Counted from the first letter of the stretch, positions 35,084 to 44,610 are shown. The stretch is DNA of 64,000 nt from Ramlibacter tataouinensis (GCA_002427815.1 DIZF01000020.1:508-64507), one strand, 5' to 3'. Numbers and translations are program-made. The notes: generated by a model not told the origin, from the letters alone.

Positions 35084-36079
35084 TCAGCCCAGCGCGTGCC
35101 AGCAGCGCACGCTCTTGGCCGGCGGGATGTCCGTCGCCTGCGGCACCGTCAGGCAGATGTCGCTGGCATAAGTGCAGCGCGGGCGAAACGCGCAGCCCTG
35201 GGGCAGGTGCAGCAATGACGGCGTCATGCCCGGGATCTGCCGCAGCAGCGAGCCATGGGTCGCGCGAGTGGGAATGGAGTTGATCAGGCCCTGGGTATAG
35301 GGATGCGAAGGTTGATGAATGACGTCGTCCGTCGCACCGCTTTCGACAATGCGGCCCGCATACATCACTGCAATCCGGTCGGCCAGGCCCGACACGACCG
35401 CAAGATCGTGCGTGATCCAGACCAGGGCCGTGCCGGTTTCACGGCAGAGTTTCTGCACCTCGTAGAGGATCTGCGCCTGGATGGTGACGTCCAGGGCGGT
35501 GGTGGGCTCGTCCGCGATGATGAGCTTGGGCCGGTTCAGCAGGGCGATGGCAATCGCCACCCGCTGGCGCATGCCGCCCGAGAGCTGGTGCGGATAGGCC
35601 AGCAGCCGCTCTTGCGGCGAGGGAATGCCGACCATGGCCAAGGCCGTCAACGCGCGGTCCCGCGCCCCCGCGGCGCTGACCTTCTCGTGCGCGTGGATGG
35701 CCTCCACCATCTGGGTGTCGACGCGCAGCACGGGGTTGAGCGTCATCATCGGATCCTGGAAGATCATGGCGATCTCCTTGCCGCGCAGCCTTTGCAGGCG
35801 CGCCTCGGTCGCGCCGACCAGTTCCTCACCCAGATAACGGATGTGGCCGCCCACGATGCGGCCGGGGGCATCGATCAGTCCGATGACGGAAAACCCGGTG
35901 ATGCTCTTGCCGGAGCCGGACTCGCCGACCAGGCCCACGATTTCACCGGCACACACCCGCAGGTCGACGCCATCCACGGCCTTCACCACGCCGCCGTGGG
36001 TAAAGAAATGCGTTTGCAGGCCCTGCACATCCAGCACCGGCAGGTCCGGGGATCCGGAAGAATTCTGCGAAAGGGTCAT
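35084..36079 (-). CDS. Oligopeptide-type ABC transporter ATP-binding protein (DppD/OppD-like)
   Basis: A 331-residue ATPase. Walker A GLVGESGSGKSITGF, signature LSGGMRQRVAIAIAL, Walker B LIIADEPTTALDVT and a C-terminal oligo_HPY domain with CAFRPRCTYASDIC. Together with the DppF-like subunit it forms the heteromeric motor for the two permeases encoded directly upstream (3 bp gap). Confidence 0.93.
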   Translation of the reverse strand: MTLSQNSSGSPDLPVLDVQGLQTHFFTHGGVVKAVDGVDLRVCAGEIVGLVGESGSGKSITGFSVIGLIDAPGRIVGGHIRYLGEELVGATEARLQRLRGKEIAMIFQDPMMTLNPVLRVDTQMVEAIHAHEKVSAAGARDRALTALAMVGIPSPQERLLAYPHQLSGGMRQRVAIAIALLNRPKLIIADEPTTALDVTIQAQILYEVQKLCRETGTALVWITHDLAVVSGLADRIAVMYAGRIVESGATDDVIHQPSHPYTQGLINSIPTRATHGSLLRQIPGMTPSLLHLPQGCAFRPRCTYASDICLTVPQATDIPPAKSVRCWHALG

Positions 36080-36082
36080 CGC

Positions 36083-37015
36083 CTAGTAAGCGTTGTGCGG
36101 ATTGAGGATATCGCGCAGGTGGTCACCCACCAGGTTGATGCCCACGATGGCCAGGGCCAGCGCGATCCCCGGGAAGAACGAAATCCAGTAGTGGCCGGAC
36201 AGCATGAACTCGAAGCCGTTGGCGATCAGCATGCCCAGCGAAGGTTCGGTCACCGGAACGCCCACCCCCAGAAAGGACAAAGTCGATTCCAGCGCGATGG
36301 CGTGCGCCAGGTCGATCGTGGCGATCACGATCAGTGGCGGCATGCAGTTGGGCAACATATGGCGCAGCAACACGCGCGGCCAGCCCAGTGCCATGCATTG
36401 CGCGGCCTCGACATACTCCTTGGCGCGTTCCACCAGGGCCGCCCCGCGCGCCGCTCGCGCAAAGTAGGCCCACTGCACGATGATGAGCGCGATGATCACT
36501 TTGTCCACGCCCTTGCCCAGGATCGCCAGCAGGATCAGCGCCACCAGGATGGCCGGAAAGGACAGCTGAATGTCCACGATGCGCATCAGCAAGGCATCGA
36601 TCCAGCCGCCGAAGTAAGCGGCTGCCAGGCCTACGATGCCGCCGATGGCCAAGGCAGCGGTCACTGAAATGCCGCCGACCATCAGACTGGTGCGCAAGCC
36701 GTAGAAGATGGCGGAGAGCACGTCCCGCGCCTGCCCGTCCGTTCCCAGCCGGTAGATCATGGTGCCGGCGGCATTCCTGCTCCCGGGCGGCAGCTTGGAA
36801 TCGAAGATATCCAGCTTGCCGATGTCGTAGGGGTCCTGCGGCGAAATCCACGGCGCGAAGACGGCGACGCCGACCGCCAGGAGCAGCAGGACCAGGCCCA
36901 ACATGGCCAGCTTGTTGGCCATGAATTCACGGCGCAGGCGTTGCCAGGGCGTTTCCGGCGGCGGCAAGACCAGGGTCGGCTCGGGGAGTGCGACAGATGC
37001 CAGGACTTCGCTCAT
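36083..37015 (-). CDS. Oligopeptide-type ABC transporter permease (DppC-like)
   Basis: A 310-residue inner-membrane permease with the OppC N-terminal helix (about 36-56), a periplasmic loop and the binding-protein-dependent transport domain with EAA-type loop EYVEAAQCMALGWPRVLLRHMLPN. The ATG at 37015 overlaps the DppB-like stop (ATGA), fixing the start. Confidence 0.92.
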   Translation of the reverse strand: MSEVLASVALPEPTLVLPPPETPWQRLRREFMANKLAMLGLVLLLLAVGVAVFAPWISPQDPYDIGKLDIFDSKLPPGSRNAAGTMIYRLGTDGQARDVLSAIFYGLRTSLMVGGISVTAALAIGGIVGLAAAYFGGWIDALLMRIVDIQLSFPAILVALILLAILGKGVDKVIIALIIVQWAYFARAARGAALVERAKEYVEAAQCMALGWPRVLLRHMLPNCMPPLIVIATIDLAHAIALESTLSFLGVGVPVTEPSLGMLIANGFEFMLSGHYWISFFPGIALALAIVGINLVGDHLRDILNPHNAY

Positions 37016-37989
37016 GCCTTCGCCCCCTGCAGCCGCACGCGCGGGTCGAGGACCGAATAAAGGATGTCCACCGCGAGGTTCAGCATCACCAGGAAAAAGA
37101 CAATGAGGATGAGGTAGGCCACGACCACCGGGCGGTCCAGCGTGATGATCGAGTCGAGCAGCAGCTTGCCCATGCCGGGCCACGCGAAGATGGTTTCGGT
37201 GACCACCGCAAAAGCCACGACCTGGCCGAACTCCAGCCCGCAGACGGTGACGATGGGAATCATGATGTTCTTGAGCAGGTGCACGCGCAGGATCCGGCTC
37301 CAGGCCAGGCCTTTGGCGCGCGCGAACTTGATGTAGTCCATCGGCAGCGCCTCCCGGGTGGCGGCCCGCGTGACGCGAATGATCAGGGCGGCCTTCGCCA
37401 GGGCGATCGTGCAGGCCGGCAGCAGCAGACGCGACCAGCCATCCAGCGTCAGGACGCTCAGGTCCAGCCGCCCCACCATCACCGTCGCCCCGCGCCCGCC
37501 GGCGGGCAACCATCCGAGATACACCGCGAACACCATGATGAGCATCAGACCGACCCAGAAGTTGGGCAGCGAGAAGCCCAGCACCGACCCGGTCATGATG
37601 CCGCGCGTGCTGAGCGCCTGCGGCTTGAGACCCGCCCAGATACCCAATGGGACGCCAACCAGGATCGAGAGCAGCATCGAAACGCAGGCCAGCTCCAGCG
37701 TGGCCGGCATGCGTTCCAGGATCAGGCCCATGGCCGACTGCCCGGTCAGGAAGCTCTTGCCGAAATCCAGTTGCAATGCGTGCGACATGAAGATGCCGTA
37801 CTGCTGCCAGAGCGGCTTGTCCAGGCCGAAGCTGGCGCGAATCGCATCCCGTTCCAGATCGGTAGCCTCCGCGCTGGCCATCATCGACACCGGGTCGCCG
37901 ATCACGTAGAGCCCGAGGAAGACGAGGCCGGACATGACCCCCATGACCAGCAGCGCCTGCAGCAGGCGGCGAATGATGTACGCGAGCAT
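37012..37989 (-). CDS. Oligopeptide-type ABC transporter permease (DppB-like)
   Basis: A 325-residue permease beginning MLAYIIRRLLQALLVMGVMS, the usual DppB/GsiC start with its first membrane helix. The EAA-loop equivalent is DYIKFARAKGLAWSRILRVHLLKN. Six membrane segments are expected. 17 bp after the binding-protein gene and overlapping dppC. Confidence 0.92.
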   Translation of the reverse strand: MLAYIIRRLLQALLVMGVMSGLVFLGLYVIGDPVSMMASAEATDLERDAIRASFGLDKPLWQQYGIFMSHALQLDFGKSFLTGQSAMGLILERMPATLELACVSMLLSILVGVPLGIWAGLKPQALSTRGIMTGSVLGFSLPNFWVGLMLIMVFAVYLGWLPAGGRGATVMVGRLDLSVLTLDGWSRLLLPACTIALAKAALIIRVTRAATREALPMDYIKFARAKGLAWSRILRVHLLKNIMIPIVTVCGLEFGQVVAFAVVTETIFAWPGMGKLLLDSIITLDRPVVVAYLILIVFFLVMLNLAVDILYSVLDPRVRLQGAKA

Positions 37990-38006
37990 CAGGGCCGGCG
38001 CATCGC

Positions 38007-39608
38007 CTACTTCGCCGGCGTGGCGTACTGCACCATCGTCTGCTGGTCGGCGCGGCCCTGGAAGGTGATGCCCTTCTTCATGGCCCAGACCGAGTGCTCG
38101 AAGTGGATCGGCAGCATTGCGAAATCGGCCATCGCCAGTTCACTGGCCTTGGCCAGTGCGGCTGCGCGCTGCGCGTCGTCCATCATGCCGCCGGAATCGA
38201 TGACCAGCTTGTCCATGGCCAGGTTGGAGTAGCGGCTGCGGTTGGTGGTGCCCTGCCCTTTTTCCTTGTTGGGCGTGACCAGCAGGGACAGCAACGTGTT
38301 GGACATTTCGCCGGTGGCGGTGCCCCAGCCCGCCAGGTAGGCGCTGTAGGCATAGCTGTCCCGGTTCTTGAAAAACACGGCGGGCGCATTGGCATCGATC
38401 GTCGTCTTCACACCGATGCGCGTCCACATGGCCGCCAGCGTTTGCGCCACCTTGACGTCGTTGATGTAGCGGCCGTTGGGGGTGCCCAGCACCATCGTGA
38501 AGCCATCCGGATAGCCCGCCTCCTTCAGGAGTGCCCTGGCGCGCTCGGGATCGGCCTTGGCCGGCGTCACCAGGTTCTTGCTGGCACCAAACATCGGGTA
38601 GGGCAACAGTTGTGCCGCCGCCGTAGCGACGCCACCCATGGTGCGCGACACCAGTGCCTGCCGGTCGATGGCCAGCGACAGGGCTTCACGAACGCGCTTG
38701 TCGAGCAGGGGGTTCTTGCCGTTCGTGCCCTGGATGCCCGGGGTCGGCTCGCCGTGCTGGTCCAGCGCCACATAGATGATGCGGTTCGACGCCTTGGTCA
38801 CCACGGTGAGCTTGGGATCCTTCTGCAGGCGTTCCAGGTCGTCGGTCGGCGGGTCTTCCACCATGTCCACGTCACCGGCCAGCAGGGCGGCGACGCGTGC
38901 CGCTGGATTGCTGATGGGCCGGTAGATCACCCTGTCCCAAGCGGGCGCCGGGCCCCAGTAGTAGGGATTGCGCTCGAAGATGATTTCGGAACCGCGCTTC
39001 CAGGACACGAATTTGTAGGGTCCCGCACCCACCAGGCCGTTCCCGGCGTTGAGTTCCGTGGTGGTCTTGCCCTCCGGCGCCGGACCGGCGGCTGCCTTGG
39101 CCGACATGATGGGCAAGCTGCCCATATTGGTCGGCAAAAGGGGATACGGTTCGGACGTCGTGATGCGCACGGTCAGCGGGTCGACGGCTTCGACTTTTTC
39201 CACTTTCTGCAGGTACACCTTGTAGGAAGACGGGCTGTTGGGCACCTTGCCCACCCGATCGAGCGTGAACACGACGTCGGCCGCTGTGAGCGGCGAACCG
39301 TCGGAAAACTTGACACCCGGGCGCAGCTTGAACGTCCAGGTATTGCCACTGGCAGTCCACGACTGCGCCAGGCAGGGCTTGACGACCAGATCGGCGTCGG
39401 CACACACGAGTGAATCGAACAGCGTCTGCGACAGCTGGATGTTGGGTGTCAGCGCATGGTATTGGGGGTCCATCGAAGTAGGCTCGGTCTTCAGCGCCAC
39501 CACCAGGTCGCGCGCGGCCGCACCGCCGGCAAACCCGGCCACCATCACGGCAACTGTCACGGTCCACGCGGACCCGCGCAAGCCGTTGCCCCACAAATTT
39601 CCTCGCAT
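38007..39608 (-). CDS. Oligopeptide-type ABC transporter substrate-binding protein (DppA-like)
   Basis: A 533-residue SBP_bac_5 protein with a signal peptide (VTVAVMVAGFAGGAAA, cleavage near residue 33). Typical pieces are LDPQYHALTPN-like SMDPQYHALTPNIQLSQTLF, WTFKLRPGVKFSDGSPLTAADVVF (read in parts) and VREALSLAIDRQALV. First gene of the seven-gene operon. The ATG at 39608 follows CTGGAG with suitable spacing; an open frame extends upstream but has no site. Ligand unknown: peptides, N-acyl amino acids or glutathione are options. Confidence 0.93.
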   Translation of the reverse strand: MRGNLWGNGLRGSAWTVTVAVMVAGFAGGAAARDLVVALKTEPTSMDPQYHALTPNIQLSQTLFDSLVCADADLVVKPCLAQSWTASGNTWTFKLRPGVKFSDGSPLTAADVVFTLDRVGKVPNSPSSYKVYLQKVEKVEAVDPLTVRITTSEPYPLLPTNMGSLPIMSAKAAAGPAPEGKTTTELNAGNGLVGAGPYKFVSWKRGSEIIFERNPYYWGPAPAWDRVIYRPISNPAARVAALLAGDVDMVEDPPTDDLERLQKDPKLTVVTKASNRIIYVALDQHGEPTPGIQGTNGKNPLLDKRVREALSLAIDRQALVSRTMGGVATAAAQLLPYPMFGASKNLVTPAKADPERARALLKEAGYPDGFTMVLGTPNGRYINDVKVAQTLAAMWTRIGVKTTIDANAPAVFFKNRDSYAYSAYLAGWGTATGEMSNTLLSLLVTPNKEKGQGTTNRSRYSNLAMDKLVIDSGGMMDDAQRAAALAKASELAMADFAMLPIHFEHSVWAMKKGITFQGRADQQTMVQYATPAK

Positions 39609-39642
39609 ACGATTTTCTCCAGAACGGTTGAGAAGAGACCCC

Positions 39643-39659
39643 AAGCAATAGTTGCGCCA
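39643..39659 (-). promoter_or_regulatory. Predicted sigma-54 (-24/-12) promoter of the importer operon
   Basis: On the - strand TGGCGC-AACTA-TTGCTT matches TGGCAC-N5-TTGCW with a single mismatch. The predicted start at about 39633 is 25 nt before the DppA-like ATG. It lies in the 171-bp gap after the lytic transglycosylase gene; an activator site is not certain, though CACCGGTG occurs farther upstream at 39710-39717. Confidence 0.6.
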
Positions 39660-39779
39660 GTCAACGTAAGCCTGCAGACGCAGCATAGCGACGACCTGTG
39701 CGTGCAACACCGGTGATAACCCGCTTACTCGCATCGCACCGGACCGGCAGTAGGAGGAAAGTGCTGCGCGGCCGGGAAC

Positions 39780-40460
39780 CTAGTTCGGCCCGCCGGCCGC
39801 CTTGTCTGCCGGGCGGGAGGGATCGGGGAGCCTTTCGGGCAACGGCGGATTGCGGAAATCCCAGCCCTTTCCGGCTGCCAGCACCGCATTCGGATACTGC
39901 GGTTGGCCACGGCTGCCGTTGTAGCGGCCCAGCGCCATGAACAAATCGCCGCGCTCGCGGTCGATGTAGTGGCGCAGGATCACGCAGCCGAAGCGCAGGT
40001 TGGTCTGCATGTGGAACAGCTTGCCGGCATCGCCGTCGCCGATCACGCGGGTCCAGAACGGCATGACCTGCATGTAGCCACGGGCGCCGACAGGGCTTAC
40101 GGCGAATTTGCGGAAATTGCTTTCCACCTGGATCAGGCCCAGCACAAGGCCGGTATCGAGGCCGGCCCGCCGGCTCTCGTACCAGACGGTTTGCAGGAAC
40201 TCCTTGCGCTCCAGCCATTCGGTCTGGCGCTTCCTCAGCCGGCCGCTCATGGCGCCCAGCCAGCGCAGATAGGCAAGGCGCGCGTCGGTGTCGCGGAATT
40301 CCGGAATCGGCGGCGCCGAGTTGGCGATGGCCGAACTCAGCGCCGTGCGCACGGAATCGGCCAAAGGCTCCTCGATCTGCCCGCCCGCGCGCGCCGGCGG
40401 CGCCAACCACAACAGCCCGAGCCCGGCCGGAATGGCCATCAGGCACTCGCGTCGATCCAT
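39780..40460 (-). CDS. Lytic transglycosylase (SLT domain), exported
   Basis: A 226-residue murein-cleaving enzyme. An N-terminal export signal has twin arginines (DRRECLMAIPAGLGLLWLAPPARA), so Tat or Sec export is possible. The SLT domain carries catalytic Glu in LIQVESNFRKFA and the conserved GARGYMQVMPFW and ALGRYNGS. The ATG at 40460 overlaps the last base of the proS stop, so the two are cotranscribed. Periplasmic. Confidence 0.9.
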   Translation of the reverse strand: MDRRECLMAIPAGLGLLWLAPPARAGGQIEEPLADSVRTALSSAIANSAPPIPEFRDTDARLAYLRWLGAMSGRLRKRQTEWLERKEFLQTVWYESRRAGLDTGLVLGLIQVESNFRKFAVSPVGARGYMQVMPFWTRVIGDGDAGKLFHMQTNLRFGCVILRHYIDRERGDLFMALGRYNGSRGQPQYPNAVLAAGKGWDFRNPPLPERLPDPSRPADKAAGGPN

Positions 40461-42205
40461 CACGCGGGCAACCGGGCCTTGAGGAAGCCGAAAATCCCGG
40501 CGGCGGGCACCTTGGTCGCGGCCGCATCGCGGCGGTGCTGGTACTCGAGCTGGCCTTCCTTGAGGCCCCGGTCGGAAATCACGACCCGGTGCGGCACACC
40601 GATCAGCTCCCAATCCGCGAACATCGCGCCAGGGCGTTCGCCGCGGTCATCGAGCATTACGTCCACGCCGGCCGACTGCAATTCCTGATGAAGGTTCTCG
40701 GCGGCGGACCGGACCTCGGCGCTGCGGTCCATGCCGATCGGGCAGATCACGACGGTGAACGGCGCGATCGCGTCGGGCCAGATGATCCCGCGCTCGTCGT
40801 GGTTTTGTTCAATGGCTGCGGCGGGCAGCCGCGTGATGCCGATGCCATAGCAGCCCATCTCCATCAGCTGCGGCTTGCCCGTTTCGTCGAGGAAGGTTGC
40901 ATTCATCGGCTGGCTGTATTTGGTGCCCAGATAGAACACGTGCCCGACTTCAATGCCGCGCTCGATCGCCAGCACGCCCTTGCCGTCCGGCGAGAGATCG
41001 CCTTCCACGATATTGCGCAGGTCGGCGACCGCATCCGGCTCAGGCAGGTCGCGGCCCCAGTTCACGCCGGTGAAGTGGAAGTCTTGCTCGTTGGCGCCGC
41101 AGATCCAGTCTGACATCACAGCCACTTCGCGGTCTGCCACGATCTTGACCGGCCCCTTCAGGCCGATCGGGCCGAGGTACCCCGGCTTGGCGCCGAAATG
41201 GTCGACGATCTCCGAAGCGGTAGCGAAACGAAAGCCGCTTTCGAGCCCGGACACCTTGCCCACCTTGACTTCGTTCATGTCGTGGTCGCCGCGCACCAGC
41301 AACAACCAGACCTGGGTGCTGGCGACTTCGCCGCGTTCGCCCGGTTGGTCGGTAGCCAGGACCAGCGACTTGACCGTGGTCGCGAGCGGCACTCCCAGCA
41401 ATTGCGCCACATCAGGGCAGGTGCTCTTGCCGGGCGTTGGGGTTTTCACCAGCGACGCGGCCGGCGTCTTGCGCGGCAACTGCGGAGCCAGGGCTTCCGC
41501 CTTTTCCATGTTGGCGGCGTAATCGCTGGCGGGGCAATAAACGATGGCGTCCTCGCCGGTGGCGGCGATCACCTGGAATTCCTCGCTCAAGTCGCCGCCG
41601 ATCGCGCCGCTGTCCGCCGCGACGGCGCGGTAAGTCAGGCCGAAGCGGTCGAAGATCCTGCGGTAGGCCTGCGCCATGACTTCGTAGCTCGCAATGGCGC
41701 CGGCGGCATCGCGATCGAAACTGTAGGCATCCTTCATGATGAACTCGCGGCTGCGCATGACGCCGAAGCGCGGCCGGCGTTCATCGCGGAACTTGGTCTG
41801 GATGTGGTAGAAGTTTTTCGGCAGCAGCTTGTAGCTGCGCAACTCCTGGCGGGCGATGTCGGTTACCACTTCCTCGCTGGTCGGCTGGATGATGAAGTCG
41901 CGGTCGTGCCGGTCCTTCACCCGCATCAGCTCGGGGCCCATCGTGCCCCAGCGGCCGGTCTCCTGCCAGAACTCAGCCGGCTGGACCACCGGCATCAGCA
42001 GTTCGACGGCGCCGGCGCGGTTCATCTCCTCGCGCACGATGGCCTCAATCTTGCGGATGACACGCAGGCCCAGCGGCATGTAGCTGTAGATGCCGGCGCC
42101 GAGCTTCTTGATCATGCCGGCGCGCGTCATCAGTCGGTGGCTGACCACCTCGGCGTCGGCAGGCGCTTCCTTGAGGGTGGATATGAAGAACTGGGAGGCT
42201 TTCAT
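40460..42205 (-). CDS. proS: Prolyl-tRNA synthetase (bacterial type with INS editing domain)
   Basis: A 581-residue class II synthetase. MKASQFFISTLKEAP is the standard start. Motif 2 is around FRDERRPRFGVMRSREFIMKD (in parts), the INS deacylase domain spans about residues 225-405, and motif 3 GCYGIGITRL plus the anticodon-binding domain follow. Full length. Divergent from rppH with a 91-bp spacer. Unrelated in position to the tRNA-Pro gene 5 kb away. Confidence 0.97.
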   Translation of the reverse strand: MKASQFFISTLKEAPADAEVVSHRLMTRAGMIKKLGAGIYSYMPLGLRVIRKIEAIVREEMNRAGAVELLMPVVQPAEFWQETGRWGTMGPELMRVKDRHDRDFIIQPTSEEVVTDIARQELRSYKLLPKNFYHIQTKFRDERRPRFGVMRSREFIMKDAYSFDRDAAGAIASYEVMAQAYRRIFDRFGLTYRAVAADSGAIGGDLSEEFQVIAATGEDAIVYCPASDYAANMEKAEALAPQLPRKTPAASLVKTPTPGKSTCPDVAQLLGVPLATTVKSLVLATDQPGERGEVASTQVWLLLVRGDHDMNEVKVGKVSGLESGFRFATASEIVDHFGAKPGYLGPIGLKGPVKIVADREVAVMSDWICGANEQDFHFTGVNWGRDLPEPDAVADLRNIVEGDLSPDGKGVLAIERGIEVGHVFYLGTKYSQPMNATFLDETGKPQLMEMGCYGIGITRLPAAAIEQNHDERGIIWPDAIAPFTVVICPIGMDRSAEVRSAAENLHQELQSAGVDVMLDDRGERPGAMFADWELIGVPHRVVISDRGLKEGQLEYQHRRDAAATKVPAAGIFGFLKARLPA

Positions 42206-42237
42206 CGAGTCGGTGCGTGGCGTTTGCCACTGAGCCT

Positions 42238-42266
42238 TTGCCTGGGCGCGTGGCGCCGTGCATAAT
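42238..42266 (+). promoter_or_regulatory. Predicted sigma-70 promoter of rppH
   Basis: TTGCCT (42238-42243) and CATAAT (42261-42266) with exactly 17 bp between them; 4/6 and 5/6 consensus matches. Predicted start about 42273, 24 nt before the rppH ATG. Confidence 0.65.
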
Positions 42267-42296
42267 GAACTCAGTTTAAAAATTTGGGGTTTGATT

Positions 42297-42947
42297 ATGC
42301 TTGACCGGGACGGCTTTCGGCCCAACGTCGGCATCATCCTGCTCAACCAGAAGAACCAGGTGTTCTGGGGCAAGCGCATACGCACCCACAGCTGGCAGTT
42401 TCCGCAAGGCGGCATCGACCGGGGCGAAACCCCGGAACAGGCGATGTACCGGGAACTGCACGAGGAAGTGGGCCTGCATCCCGAGCATGTGCGCATCATC
42501 GCCCGTACCCGTGACTGGTTGCGCTATGAGGTGCCCGATCGGTACATACGCCGCGATGCACGCGGCCATTACAAGGGCCAGAAACAGATCTGGTACCTGC
42601 TGCATCTCATGGGCCAGGACTGGAACCTGAACCTGCGCGCCACGACCCACCCCGAGTTCGACGCCTGGCGCTGGAATGACTACTGGGTACCGCTGGACGT
42701 GGTGGTCGAGTTCAAGCGCGGCGTCTATGAAATGGCGCTCACCGAGCTGGCCCGGTTCCTGCCGCGCCATGACCACCGGAATCGTTACCTGCGCAGCGGG
42801 ATGCGTTCGCGCGACCACGAGCTTGCAGACGGCTGGATCGAACCGATGCCCGGCGGCGGCTTCGAGCTGCCGCCCGGTGCCACCTTCGAACCCGATCCGC
42901 AGTCCGGTCTCAATGCGTTGCCGCAACAGGACAAATATGCGCTTTGA
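42297..42947 (+). CDS. rppH: RNA pyrophosphohydrolase
   Basis: A 216-residue Nudix hydrolase that removes pyrophosphate from mRNA 5' ends and so primes RNase E decay. Start MLDRDGFRPNVGIILLN, Nudix box at 38-60 (GGIDRGETPEQAMYRELHEE plus VGL) and FPQGG are diagnostic. The C-terminus is about 50 residues longer than in E. coli and ends in a Pro/Gly-rich tail. Overlaps the next gene by 11 bp. Its functional partner rne is in the same window. Confidence 0.95.
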   Translation: MLDRDGFRPNVGIILLNQKNQVFWGKRIRTHSWQFPQGGIDRGETPEQAMYRELHEEVGLHPEHVRIIARTRDWLRYEVPDRYIRRDARGHYKGQKQIWYLLHLMGQDWNLNLRATTHPEFDAWRWNDYWVPLDVVVEFKRGVYEMALTELARFLPRHDHRNRYLRSGMRSRDHELADGWIEPMPGGGFELPPGATFEPDPQSGLNALPQQDKYAL

Positions 42948-43434
42948 TTCCTGGTTGCCGGCTCTGCTGCTCGGCACCTGCGCTGCGCATGCCCAGTTGG
43001 CGCCGCTCGACCCCGACTGGAAGGAAGTGGAAGCCCCGCCGGCGCCGTCCTTTCAGACGACCGGGCTGATCCCGCTCGATATTCCGCGATCGTCCTTGCG
43101 CTTCGGGGTCGACCCCGCTTCGATCTCGCTGGGCCGGGACGGCGTCGTCCGCTATGTGGTGGTGGCCACCAGCGACACCGGCGCGGTGAATGCGCTGTAT
43201 GAAGGCATCCGCTGCAGCTCCGGCGACTTCAAGGTGTACGCGCGCCACAACCCCGGCAGCGGCTGGACGGTGGCCAAGGACACGCCCTGGCGGTCGCTGC
43301 ACGAGCAACCCATATCGCGCCACAGTCTGACGATCGCCCGCACGGGCGCGTGCATCGGCGACGGGACCAACCGCTCGGCCAGCCAGATCGCGCGGGACCT
43401 GCGGGCGTCGGTCGACAGGCGTTTCAGCGACTGA
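42937..43434 (+). CDS. CNP1-like family exported protein
   Basis: A 165-residue protein with a signal peptide (residues 1-20, ending AAHAQ) and the wording DPDWKEVEAPPAP, FGVDPASISLGRDGVVRYVVVA and YEGIRCSSGDFKVYARH, which matches the CNP1-like family of beta-proteobacteria. Periplasmic or outer-membrane associated; the function is unknown. Overlaps rppH and converges with proB. Confidence 0.8.
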   Translation: MRFDSWLPALLLGTCAAHAQLAPLDPDWKEVEAPPAPSFQTTGLIPLDIPRSSLRFGVDPASISLGRDGVVRYVVVATSDTGAVNALYEGIRCSSGDFKVYARHNPGSGWTVAKDTPWRSLHEQPISRHSLTIARTGACIGDGTNRSASQIARDLRASVDRRFSD

Positions 43435-43473
43435 GCGCAGCGGGCGCTGCTGCCGGATCGCCCTGCCTCGCGG

Positions 43474-44610
43474 CTATCGGCTAACCACCAGGTTGGTGCG
43501 GTGGATCATCTCGGGCTCGGCCACGTAGCCCAGCAACCGTTCGATTTCGCTGGAGGGCTTGCGGCACAGCAGACGCGCTTCCGCGCTGGCGTAATTGGCC
43601 AGCCCACGCGCGATCTCGACGCCGCCCGGATCGCGCACGGCAATCACGTCGCCGCGCGAAAACTCGCCGTCGACTGCGGTCATGCCGATGGGCAGCAGGC
43701 TCTTGCCTTCGGACCGCACCTTGGCAACCGCCCCCTCGTCCACCGTCACCGCGCCACGCAGCTGCAGGTGATCGGCCATCCAGCGCTTGCGCGCCTGGTG
43801 TTTCTGCGTGGGGGCCACCAGCAGAGTCCCGATGGCTTCGCCTCGCGCCAGACGCAGCAGGCAATCCGGCTCGCGGCCCCAGGCGATGACCGTGGATGCG
43901 CCCGAGCCGGCCGCGCGTTTGGCCGCCAGAATCTTGGTGATCATGCCGCCCCGGCCGAGGCTGGAGCCCGCACCGCCGGCCATGGCCTCGAGCGCGGCAT
44001 CTCCGGCACTGCCTTCGTGCACGAAGGTGGCTGCGGGATCCTTGCGCGGGTCGGCGCTGTACAGGCCCAGCTGGTCGGTCAGGATCACCAACGCATCGGC
44101 CTCGACGAGGTTGGCCACCAACGCGCCCAGCGTGTCGTTGTCGCCGAACTTGATCTCGTCGTTGACCACCGTGTCGTTCTCGTTGATCACCGGCACCACA
44201 TGGAGCCGCAGCAGGGTGAGCAGGGTCGAGCGGGCGTTGAGATAGCGTTCGCGATCCGCCAGGTCCGCATGGGTGAGCAGCACCTGGGCCGAGCCCATGC
44301 CGTGCTCGCGCAGCTTGGTCTCGTACATCTGGGCCAGGCCCATCTGGCCCACGGCGGCGGCCGCCTGCAATTCGTTGATCTCGCGCGGCCGGGCGGTCCA
44401 GCCCAGGCGCTTCATGCCCTCGGCGATGGCGCCGCTGGACACCATGATCACCTCGCGCCCATCCCGCGCCAAGGCCGCCAGCTGGCGGCACCACTCGCCG
44501 ATCGCGGCCTCGTCGAGGCCCCGGCCCTCGTCGGTAACGAGGCTCGAGCCGACCTTGACCACGATGCGGCGGGCATCGCGCAACAGGCGGGAAGCTGAAG
44601 GGGCAGTCAT
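43474..44610 (-). CDS. proB: Glutamate 5-kinase
   Basis: A 378-residue enzyme for the first step of proline synthesis. The amino-acid kinase domain (about 1-260) has VVKVGSSLV, MVSSGAIAEG, NENDTVVNDEI and GTGGM-like GRGGMITKI. A C-terminal PUA domain (about 285-365) is present, as in E. coli ProB. ATG at 44610; open frame upstream has no better start. Downstream of obgE, a common beta-proteobacterial order. Family members are feedback-inhibited by proline. Confidence 0.96.
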   Translation of the reverse strand: MTAPSASRLLRDARRIVVKVGSSLVTDEGRGLDEAAIGEWCRQLAALARDGREVIMVSSGAIAEGMKRLGWTARPREINELQAAAAVGQMGLAQMYETKLREHGMGSAQVLLTHADLADRERYLNARSTLLTLLRLHVVPVINENDTVVNDEIKFGDNDTLGALVANLVEADALVILTDQLGLYSADPRKDPAATFVHEGSAGDAALEAMAGGAGSSLGRGGMITKILAAKRAAGSGASTVIAWGREPDCLLRLARGEAIGTLLVAPTQKHQARKRWMADHLQLRGAVTVDEGAVAKVRSEGKSLLPIGMTAVDGEFSRGDVIAVRDPGGVEIARGLANYASAEARLLCRKPSSEIERLLGYVAEPEMIHRTNLVVSR

